From Bacteroidetes bacterium 2013_40CM_41_45 (GTDB lineage Bacteria > Bacteroidota > Bacteroidia > AKYH767-A > 2013-40CM-41-45): DNA of 64,000 nt. The notes beneath the pieces were generated by a model. It was not told the DNA's origin. It made no database searches and worked only from the letters and a program-made list of their open reading frames with translations. Location of the stretch: positions 248,001 through 312,000 of the forward strand of contig NGFH01000005.1 in NCBI GenBank assembly GCA_002215675.1, in the 5' to 3' direction. Position 1 is the stretch's first letter, and each line of letters opens with the position of its first letter. Positions 25,106-32,112 of the stretch are shown here, piece by piece. Made by a program: the position numbers and the translations under genes.

Positions 25106-26731
25106 ATGAAAAGAAAAAATTTATTTCCGCACCTTTTCAATAACGGGATGCTGACCTTCATCAGCATGACAATGATGATGGCCGGTACTGCTACTGCCCA
25201 GGTTACTTTTCAGAAAACCTATGGTGGCCCTGAAAAAGAAGCAACTTTCAAACTCACCAAGACACATGATGGCGGCTACGCTCTTGCCGGGGTCACAGAA
25301 AGCTTTGGGAGCATTCCTGCAGATGCTTACCTCATTAAGACCGATGCTAACGGTGTGCTGTTATGGTCAAAGGTATATCGCGGAAGCGCTTCTGATTATG
25401 CAACCGCTATTATCGAAACGTCTGACCATGGTTTTTTAATTTCAGGCGGCACTACAAGCTTTGGAAGCGGAAGCGATGACGCATTGCTCCTTAAAACTGA
25501 TTCGGCGGGAAATATTGTCTGGTCAAAAGTTTATGGGGGAACCCAACAAGAATACTTTACTGCTTCTTTGCAAACCGCGGATGGCGGATTTATTGCCGTG
25601 GGAAACACGTTGAGTTCTGGTGCAGGCAGCAATGATATTTTGGTAGTGCGAACTGATGCATCGGGTGATACCTTATGGACGCGCATTATGGGCGGCGCTG
25701 CGTTTGACGAAGCCACCAATGTTATTCAAACAGCGGACGGCGGCTTTGCACTTTGCGGACGCAGCTCCAGCTTTACTATTGCAAATACCGATGCCGTTCT
25801 TATGAAGCTCAACCTGAATGGCGATACAACGTGGGCGATTCAATACGGCAACTTCGGTGCAGAAGAAGCGCACTCTGTAAAGCAAACTTATGACGGCGGA
25901 TACATTCTCTTTGGCAATGCCACAAGCTTTGGCAATGATTATGAAGTGTATCTTAACCATTTTAACGGCAACGGCAATTTACTGTGGAGTAAATTATACG
26001 GAGGCCCCAAAACCGATGCTATTTATGACGGTATTATTACAAGCGATAGCGGATTTGCTATGTGCGGCTTCACCGACTCCTACGGAGAAGGGCACCGCGG
26101 CACCGACAGCTCAAATTATTTTCTTATCCGTACCAATATGAATGGCGATACATTATGGACACATACATACGGAGGTGATAGAGTGGATGAATCATTCGGG
26201 GTGCTTCAAGCGGATGACGGAGGTTTTCTTGTCTTCGGTTTTTCGGGCAGCTTCGGCACTGACAGCATAGAAGCATATCTTGTTAAAACCAACAGCCAGG
26301 GAATTAGTGGTTGTCATGAAGAACCATCAGCTCCTCACATTCTTACACCAAATACTATTGTGAGTGGTTTCCCGGCTCAAATCACTTCAGGTCTATTGGT
26401 GGCGGCGGCACCGCTTACAGCGATTAGTGTTTCATCACATGAAAACGTTCTCTGTTTACTAAATGGAATGAACGAACTGGAAATGAATGCAGAGGGTTTT
26501 GTTGTTTTCCCTAACCCATTTACTAATCATGCCACTATAAAATTCGATAAAGAAATTACGGCAGGAACTTTGCGGCTTTATAATATGTTCGGGCAAATTG
26601 TCGTTGAAAAGAATAACATCACTGGAAAGGAAACCGGCATCAATGCAGAGAATCTGGGCAGCGGTGTTTATGTTTTCGAAGTGACAGAAAAAGAAAAAAG
26701 AATTTATTCAGGAAAAGCAGTGGTGTATTGA
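25106..26731 (+). CDS. Secreted repeat protein (beta-propeller-like) with type A T9SS signal
   Basis: The 541-residue product has a signal peptide ending at about Ala31 and seven repeats of about 53 residues with the pattern YGG...T.DGGY.L.G.T.SFG...D.YLIKTD.NG..LW.K, from about residue 38 to 400. Repeats of this delta-60/propeller type are common in Bacteroidota cell-surface proteins; seven units suit a closed propeller. The C-terminal 75 residues (VVFPNPFTNHATIKFD ... GVYVFEVTEKE) are a type A T9SS sorting domain. It should be secreted and surface-anchored or released. Function is unknown. It is a single gene after the moxR terminator. Confidence 0.85.
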   Translation: MKRKNLFPHLFNNGMLTFISMTMMMAGTATAQVTFQKTYGGPEKEATFKLTKTHDGGYALAGVTESFGSIPADAYLIKTDANGVLLWSKVYRGSASDYATAIIETSDHGFLISGGTTSFGSGSDDALLLKTDSAGNIVWSKVYGGTQQEYFTASLQTADGGFIAVGNTLSSGAGSNDILVVRTDASGDTLWTRIMGGAAFDEATNVIQTADGGFALCGRSSSFTIANTDAVLMKLNLNGDTTWAIQYGNFGAEEAHSVKQTYDGGYILFGNATSFGNDYEVYLNHFNGNGNLLWSKLYGGPKTDAIYDGIITSDSGFAMCGFTDSYGEGHRGTDSSNYFLIRTNMNGDTLWTHTYGGDRVDESFGVLQADDGGFLVFGFSGSFGTDSIEAYLVKTNSQGISGCHEEPSAPHILTPNTIVSGFPAQITSGLLVAAAPLTAISVSSHENVLCLLNGMNELEMNAEGFVVFPNPFTNHATIKFDKEITAGTLRLYNMFGQIVVEKNNITGKETGINAENLGSGVYVFEVTEKEKRIYSGKAVVY

Positions 26732-26732
26732 A

Positions 26733-26783
26733 AAATCCGAAATCCGAAATCTAAGGAACTCTAAACCTCAAACCTCAAATCAA
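26733..26783. repeat. Short direct repeats between the secreted protein and phhB
   Basis: AATCCGAAATCCGAAATCT is followed by AACTCTAAACCTCAAACCTC: two sets of short direct repeats filling the gap. The first is the complement of the ATTGCGGATT/ATTTCGGATT repeat style seen elsewhere in the window. Confidence 0.5.
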
Positions 26784-26784
26784 T

Positions 26785-27027
26785 ATGTGGGAAGAAAAAA
26801 ATAACAGTCTCGTTCGCGCTTTTGAGTTCCGCGACTTTCAGCATGCTTTTGCTTTTATGATGCGCGTGGCTTTTGCTGCTGAAAAAATGAACCACCACCC
26901 CGATTGGTCAAATTCCTGGAACAAGGTTACCATTTCACTATCCACGCACGATGCCGGGCACATTGTAACCGAAAAAGACAAGCGCCTGGCTGATGCCATC
27001 AATCTTATCTATGAAGAGACAAAGTAA
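26785..27027 (+). CDS. phhB: Pterin-4a-carbinolamine dehydratase
   Basis: The 80-residue protein has the PCD signature: FEFRDFQHAFAFMMRVAFAAE, the active-site EKMNHHPDW (His37-His38), NKVTISLSTHDAGHIVTEKD. It dehydrates 4a-hydroxytetrahydrobiopterin in pterin recycling. The protein starts right at the core and lacks the 15-20 residue N-terminal extension of longer homologues. No aromatic amino-acid hydroxylase is adjacent. It converges with dnaN across an inverted repeat. Confidence 0.9.
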   Translation: MWEEKNNSLVRAFEFRDFQHAFAFMMRVAFAAEKMNHHPDWSNSWNKVTISLSTHDAGHIVTEKDKRLADAINLIYEETK

Positions 27028-27060
27028 ACTTGTTATACTTCCCTTTGATTCTAATTTAAC

Positions 27061-27134
27061 AATTGCGGATTGCGGATTGGTAATTGTGAATTAAAAACAA
27101 AATCCGAAATTTAAAATTCGCGATCCGCAATCTC
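27061..27134. repeat. Inverted ATTGCGG repeat between converging phhB and dnaN
   Basis: AATTGCGGATTGCGGATTGG (27061-27080) is paired by a degenerate inverted copy at 27100-27134 (AATCCGAAATTTAAAATTCG, then CGATCCGCAATC). The location between two convergent stop codons suits a bidirectional transcript end. A related unit occurs at 14791 and 36893. Confidence 0.6.
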
Positions 27135-27137
27135 ATG

Positions 27138-28262
27138 CTACCCATGCATCATCACCGGCATCACCAGCATCAGAACATCTTCGCTTTTATCTGCTTCGCT
27201 TTTCGGAGGAAGTATAAGTCCCGCACGGTTTGGAGCAGACATGTGCAGCTCTACCTGGTCTGTTTCAATATTGTCCAGCATTTCAGAAAGCAGGCGTGCA
27301 TTAAAAGCAATCTCCATATCCTCACCTTTATACTGGCATGAAAGCCGCTCATTAGCTTCGTTGGAAAAGTCAGGGTCTTCGGCACTTACAATAAGTTCGT
27401 TACCCGTAATTTTAAGCCGCACCTGGTATGTTGTTTTATTTGCAAAAATGGAAATGCGTTTTACTGAAGAAAGAAACGCACCCCGGTCAACGGTGAGCAT
27501 ATTTGGATTATCGGTGGGAATCACCTGCTCATAATTGGGGTACTTGCCATCAATGAGGCGGCAGATGAGAGAAATGTTGTCGAATGAAAAGAAGGCATTG
27601 CTGTCGTTGTAATCAATCTTAACAGCAGAATCATCATCGGGCAAAACATTTTTCAAAAGCGTGAGCGGCTTCTTGGGAACGATAAAAGAAATTTCCTTAG
27701 CAGAGCCGGCATCCGTTCGTTTGTAACGCACCAGCCGGTGGGCGTCCGTAGCAACAAAAGTCAAATCCTTTTTTGTGAGCTGGCAAAAAACACCCGACAT
27801 CACCGGGCGCATTTCATCGTTGCCCGTTGCAAATAATGTTTTGTCAATGGCATGAAGCATAACGGAAGAAGGAATCTGCACCGAAGAAACGCCATCCGCT
27901 TCCGGAATACGGGGATATTCCTCAGCAGCAGTAGCATTGATGCGGTACTTACCGTACTCCGAGCTTATTTCGCAGGTATTTTTTTTCTCATCAATATTAA
28001 ACGTAAGCGGAAATTCGGGAAATGTTTTCAGCGTATCCATCAATATGCGCGCATTAACGCAAACTGTTATATCCTGTTTGCTTTCAACGGGAAGGCGCGT
28101 GCTGATGGTGGTTTCCAGGTCAGAAGCCGAGGCGGTGAGTTGTCCATTTTCAATTTCAAAAAGAAAATTATCAAGAGCCGGCAGCGGGTTATTAGGCATA
28201 ACCACCCCATGAATCATTTGCAGATGCTTGAGCAGCACAGAACTTGAAACAATAAATTTCAT
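27138..28262 (-). CDS. dnaN: DNA polymerase III subunit beta (sliding clamp)
   Basis: The start at 28262 gives 374 residues beginning MKFIVSSSVLLKHL, the usual clamp N-terminus. An upstream in-frame ATG at 28307 would add 15 residues that look untranslated. Three DnaN domains are present, with PLPALDNFLFEIENGQLTAS, FLSSVKRISIFANKTTYQVRL and the C-terminal end ALMLVMPVMM-like LMLVMPVMMHG. It encircles DNA and tethers the replicase. It is the last gene of a minus-strand run after gldF-gldG-DUF4340, though a 180-bp gap with a palindrome suggests its own promoter. No dnaA or oriC features are next to it. Confidence 0.97.
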   Translation of the reverse strand: MKFIVSSSVLLKHLQMIHGVVMPNNPLPALDNFLFEIENGQLTASASDLETTISTRLPVESKQDITVCVNARILMDTLKTFPEFPLTFNIDEKKNTCEISSEYGKYRINATAAEEYPRIPEADGVSSVQIPSSVMLHAIDKTLFATGNDEMRPVMSGVFCQLTKKDLTFVATDAHRLVRYKRTDAGSAKEISFIVPKKPLTLLKNVLPDDDSAVKIDYNDSNAFFSFDNISLICRLIDGKYPNYEQVIPTDNPNMLTVDRGAFLSSVKRISIFANKTTYQVRLKITGNELIVSAEDPDFSNEANERLSCQYKGEDMEIAFNARLLSEMLDNIETDQVELHMSAPNRAGLILPPKSEADKSEDVLMLVMPVMMHG

Positions 28263-28350
28263 ACTTTTTGTTGATGGTTTAATAGAAGGAGGTGCAGTAA
28301 TTTCCATTTTAATAAGCTTTGGAGTTACACGTTATATAATTATAATTTAA

Positions 28351-28366
28351 ATGCGGGTTCCCGCAT
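28351..28366. promoter_or_regulatory. Palindrome ATGCGGGTTCCCGCAT upstream of dnaN
   Basis: A 7-bp perfect inverted repeat around a 2-base centre lies 88 bp before the dnaN start and 77 bp after the DUF4340 stop. On the minus strand it is followed by an A/T-rich stretch. It could be the terminator of the gld unit or a protein-binding site; the sequence does not decide between these. Confidence 0.4.
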
Positions 28367-28442
28367 AACATATAGCTACTAACGTATAACTTTTTTGTGT
28401 GTGCAAATATACTTTTTTTGAAATATGAGAAACGAAAAGTTG

Positions 28443-29492
28443 TCAACGGGGACCGGCGCTCGTTTTTTTCCTGTCAGCGTCAAAATCACGGAACGTTCTG
28501 AAAATTTTTCCGAAGGCAAAAATCTGGACGCCCACAAGCTCTTTGTCGTTATTAATAAATGCATACAACCTGTCCACATCGTACTTGGAGGCCTCTCCCG
28601 TGGTGTCGGTGCTTGCAAGAGTAAAAGGAGTAACCTGGATGTTATAAAATTTTACGCGCGTTTCTTTTCCGTCCTTGCCGGTGATGTTGAACGTGCACAC
28701 AGGGGGAATTCTTAGCATAGAATCCTTTTGGTTTTGCTTCATCATAAAATCGAAAAATTCAAAATTCAGATTCGTGAATTGCGAAAGATAATTGACGACC
28801 ACAGCCGTATCGGGATGTAGAATCTTTTGCCCGGTTACGGGAGAAGAAACGCTGAAGTCTTTGTCAGAAATAAAATTGATACGGAAAGAACGGGCAGAGT
28901 CAGGATTATAAACAGACTGCACAGAACGGATTTCATTGTAAGGGAAATCAAAAATAGTTTTCTCGCGCCATTCCATTTCACCAAGAAAAAATCGCGGAGT
29001 AAGGTAACCCTCGAACCCGGGTATTTCAGTTATAAACGGAACAGAAGAATTTTCGAGCATCATAAAAGTTCCTTTCGAGTCCGGCGTTTCACTGCCCACA
29101 TAAATTACTTTGTCGGGTTTTGTTTTTCCGTTCATGTACACTTCGCATTTTATTCCTGAAGTAGAAAGCTCCTTGATAATAGTATTGTAAGTCGATTTAG
29201 CAACCATGCTCCTGACCGAAACTTTCTTCAGCGTTTCCATCAGAACTTTAATTGCATCTTTCCTTGCATAATATTTTTTATTCAGTCGCCAGCGGTTTCC
29301 CTCGCGTTCCAGCTCTGCGGTTCTGCCCGAGCGGTCGGCCAGGAAAATTTTGGTGATGGCTGCTGTATCTTGAACCGCAAAATCACGCAGCTCTTCCCTC
29401 ACTGTTCCGCTGCGGCTGTTGATTACGAGCCATACCGTTATTGCGGCAAGTACAATAGCGGCGGCAATTAATTTTTTGTTTTTCTTAAACAT
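28443..29492 (-). CDS. DUF4340 domain protein linked to gldFG
   Basis: The 349-residue product has one N-terminal membrane span (about 7-23) and a large extracytoplasmic part matching DUF4340, with the typical early segment GRTAELEREGNRWRLNKKYYA and later GLFM-like EVYMNGKTKPDKVIYVGSET. Its stop-to-start spacing from gldG is 3 bp, so it is cotranscribed with gldF and gldG. DUF4340 proteins are found next to ABC-2 permease/GldG modules across bacteria, and this one probably works with them at the membrane. It is not a gld gene in the classical sense, and its precise role is unknown. Confidence 0.8.
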   Translation of the reverse strand: MFKKNKKLIAAAIVLAAITVWLVINSRSGTVREELRDFAVQDTAAITKIFLADRSGRTAELEREGNRWRLNKKYYARKDAIKVLMETLKKVSVRSMVAKSTYNTIIKELSTSGIKCEVYMNGKTKPDKVIYVGSETPDSKGTFMMLENSSVPFITEIPGFEGYLTPRFFLGEMEWREKTIFDFPYNEIRSVQSVYNPDSARSFRINFISDKDFSVSSPVTGQKILHPDTAVVVNYLSQFTNLNFEFFDFMMKQNQKDSMLRIPPVCTFNITGKDGKETRVKFYNIQVTPFTLASTDTTGEASKYDVDRLYAFINNDKELVGVQIFAFGKIFRTFRDFDADRKKTSAGPR

Positions 29493-29495
29493 ATT

Positions 29496-31184
29496 TCATG
29501 TTTGATATTTTTTCCTTCGAATATAATATTTTACAACTCCGGCAATAATAACCAGCACTATAGGCAGCGAAACATTCAGGTAACCGATTTGGTCTTTGTG
29601 TGCGGCAAGTTTTGTTTTATCAAGCAGGCGAAGCTTTACCTGTTTGGTGCGCGCTGAAATTAAATCGCTGTCATCAATCAAATAATCTATACAGTTGAGC
29701 AAAAAAGATTTGTTGCCGTAAATTCTGTCGGTGTATTTATCATATCCAAGCGGATAAATGGCTCCGGATGACTTACCTATTTTATTTTCAATCATATCAC
29801 CATCAGAAATAACAATCATTTTTGTCGGAACACTTTTCTCTTTAAATTTTATTTCGGGCGAAGATGCAATTTCAGAGGGAACGCGGTTTGTAAAAGGAGA
29901 TGAGAAGGTTCCCTCGAGCAAAACCGCAATGCTTTGCGGGCCCTTGTTAAATTGTTTTTTATCCGGCTCTTGTTCAAGAATGGCAAGAGAAACCCGCGCA
30001 GGAGAAACGGCAATCCGGCTGAGCGCTGATGTAGAAAGCAGCACTGTTTTTTTGACTCCCGGCGCTTCGACCGTATCTATGCTGCTTACAAACTCGCAGC
30101 GTATGGCATCCAGGTTTCTCACGATAGGATGGTCGCCCGAGGGAAAAACCAATGGGAAATAATACCACGGAATTAACCGCTGCTGTGGCTGGTTACCCAC
30201 ATAAGAGGTAACAATAGGTATTGGCGCTGACTGAATATCCAAAACAAGATTCGGATTGACACGCACACCGTATTTGAAGAGCATATCATCAAGATTCAAA
30301 TCTCGCGGAAGAGAAACGGTAACATTGCTTGTAACCAAACTGTCCATCGTTGCATCCATCATATCAATAAGCCAAAGAATTTTTCCTCCTTTCATCACAA
30401 ACTGGTCAAGAACGAATTTATCTTTTTCACCAAAGCGAAGCCTGGGGTTTGCAATTACGATAAGCTTGCAATTGTCAAGCGCTTTAAGCTGACCGCTTAC
30501 AGAAGTCGTATCCACATCATAATTTTCTCCGAGAGTGTGCGCTATGTCAACAATTTTTACCTGCTCCGCCTCACTATGGCCTATGAGGAACCGCATCACC
30601 GGTTTTTCAAGCCTGGTTACTTTGCGAATTGCATTAGCAAGTTCGTATTCCATTCCCTGGATAGAATTGTTCAGCATTTCTTCGGGCGAAGCGCCCGCCT
30701 GGTCTTTGAGCAGCTGAGCTGCAACGGGCTTATTACGATAATATAGCACTGCTCCGGGAAAAATTATTTTCTCTGAGCTGCCGCCCTTTTCTCTCACTTC
30801 AAGATTGGTGGGCTGAATGCCAAGCGATGCAATCTGCTGGTAAAGCTTGTTGCGTTCCTTCACATCTTTTGACGCAGAGGGATCGATAAATTCGTACTGA
30901 AGATTTTCTCCCGCATACACACGGAATTCATCCAGCGTTTCGCGGGTTGAATTTCTAAGCCGCTTGAATCCTGCAGGGAAGTCTCCTTCAAGATATACTT
31001 TCACATATACAACATCGTGCAAGCCCTTCAGCATCTCCTTAGTTGCCGGAGAAAGAGTAAAACGTTTCTCTGAAGTCAGGTCTAAACGGGTAAAGACAAA
31101 AGAAGCAATCACATTGAGCAATATAATAACTACTGCGCCCAGCGAAAGCTGAAGAATACTGTTTTGTCTTACGTTTCGTTTCAA
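29496..31184 (-). CDS. gldG: Gliding motility-associated ABC transporter component GldG
   Basis: The 562-residue protein has an N-terminal span (about 14-34, LSLGAVVIILLNVIASFVF), a large periplasmic region of the ABC_transp_aux type (RNKPVAAQLLKDQAG, MRFLIGHSEAE, IVIANPRLRF, WLIDMMD) and a C-terminal span followed by the RRKKYQT tail. GldG acts with GldF and the ATPase GldA in an ABC transporter required for gliding in Flavobacterium; some gliding Bacteroidota lack it. gldF lies 55 bp upstream and the DUF4340 gene 3 bp downstream. No gldA gene is in the window. Full-length; assignment firm. Confidence 0.92.
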   Translation of the reverse strand: MKRNVRQNSILQLSLGAVVIILLNVIASFVFTRLDLTSEKRFTLSPATKEMLKGLHDVVYVKVYLEGDFPAGFKRLRNSTRETLDEFRVYAGENLQYEFIDPSASKDVKERNKLYQQIASLGIQPTNLEVREKGGSSEKIIFPGAVLYYRNKPVAAQLLKDQAGASPEEMLNNSIQGMEYELANAIRKVTRLEKPVMRFLIGHSEAEQVKIVDIAHTLGENYDVDTTSVSGQLKALDNCKLIVIANPRLRFGEKDKFVLDQFVMKGGKILWLIDMMDATMDSLVTSNVTVSLPRDLNLDDMLFKYGVRVNPNLVLDIQSAPIPIVTSYVGNQPQQRLIPWYYFPLVFPSGDHPIVRNLDAIRCEFVSSIDTVEAPGVKKTVLLSTSALSRIAVSPARVSLAILEQEPDKKQFNKGPQSIAVLLEGTFSSPFTNRVPSEIASSPEIKFKEKSVPTKMIVISDGDMIENKIGKSSGAIYPLGYDKYTDRIYGNKSFLLNCIDYLIDDSDLISARTKQVKLRLLDKTKLAAHKDQIGYLNVSLPIVLVIIAGVVKYYIRRKKYQT

Positions 31185-31189
31185 CTGAA

Positions 31190-31232
31190 ATTATTTATTG
31201 AATTATTGATTTGTTGAATTATTGAATGATTA
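31190..31232. repeat. AT-rich direct repeat between gldF and gldG
   Basis: TGAATTATTGA is repeated twice (about 31199 and 31215) within an A/T-only stretch. Another example of short repeats filling an intergenic gap of this genome. Confidence 0.45.
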
Positions 31233-31239
31233 ACTTTTT

Positions 31240-31974
31240 TCACCATTTTCTTTTTTCCAAAACAAACCGAGTCAGAAGCAGGAAAAAAAGAGTGAGTGAA
31301 ATGAAGTAAGCCAAATCCCGCGTGTCAACAACACCTCTGCTCAGCGAATTATAATGCGCATTGCTTCCAAGCATCCCGATAATCCTGTCGAGTGAGCCGA
31401 GTAAAGCAAACGAGCTCACCGATTCAAAACCTATATGCAGGAAGAAGCACAGAAACATGGCAACGATAAAGGCCACAATCTGGTTATCGGAAATGGAAGA
31501 AGAGAAAATACCGATGCTTACAAAGGCGCTGCCTATAAACAGAAGCCCGATGTAGGAGCCCATAATTCCGCCGGTGTCAATATTTCCTTTGGGAACAGCA
31601 AGTGTGTAAACAGAGATGAAATAAATAAGAGTTGGCAGCAGGGAAAGAATGACAATAAGCAGGCCGGCAAAATATTTTGTAAAAAGAATTTGAAAATCGC
31701 TCAGCGGGCGGGTGAGAAGTAATTCAATCGTTCCCGTTTTTTTTTCCTCTGCAAAAGAACGCATGGTAATGGCAGGAATGAGGAACATGAAAACCCACGG
31801 GGCAATGATGAACAGGGTATCAAGGTTGGCATACCCGGCTTCGGTAACGTTGAATTCTGTTCCGGGAAAAATCCACATAAACAACCCGATTGTGAGCAGA
31901 AAAACAAGCATGGCTACATAGCCGATGATTGAATTGAGAAACCCGTTGATTTCCTTTAGCAGCAGAGAAAGCAT
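31240..31974 (-). CDS. gldF: Gliding motility-associated ABC transporter permease GldF
   Basis: The 244-residue ABC-2 permease has about six membrane spans and the segments LLLKEINGFLNSIIGY, MRSFAEEKKTGTIELLLTRPLSD and the C-terminal LSRGVVDTRDLAYFISLTLFFLLLT that identify GldF. It forms the membrane channel of the GldAFG transporter. It heads the gldF-gldG-DUF4340 unit. The gene diverges from a secreted type B T9SS protein, a plausible functional neighbour. Confidence 0.93.
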   Translation of the reverse strand: MLSLLLKEINGFLNSIIGYVAMLVFLLTIGLFMWIFPGTEFNVTEAGYANLDTLFIIAPWVFMFLIPAITMRSFAEEKKTGTIELLLTRPLSDFQILFTKYFAGLLIVILSLLPTLIYFISVYTLAVPKGNIDTGGIMGSYIGLLFIGSAFVSIGIFSSSISDNQIVAFIVAMFLCFFLHIGFESVSSFALLGSLDRIIGMLGSNAHYNSLSRGVVDTRDLAYFISLTLFFLLLTRFVLEKRKW

Positions 31975-32080
31975 CGAAAAAATTCAGTGACCGCCAAAAA
32001 TAACCCTTTTACAATACCTTGTTCATGATTTGGCGTAAAAGACACCGACTATTTTTTCCAAAAGTTGTAACTTGCAAGCG

Positions 32081-32088
32081 TAAATTTG
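32081..32088 (+). promoter_or_regulatory. Putative -7 element of the 928-residue type B secreted protein
   Basis: TAAATTTG lies 25 bp before the start at 32113, matching TAnnTTTG. A -33 element at the usual distance is not clear. Confidence 0.4.
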
Positions 32089-32112
32089 CATCTACAAGAA
32101 TATAGCACTGCT

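Noticed and set aside
25210-26300. Regular repeats inside the secreted protein gene, considered as a CRISPR-like or satellite array
   Set aside because: The repeats are imperfect at DNA level, in frame and about 160 bp long; they encode propeller units, with no constant repeat or spacer structure.
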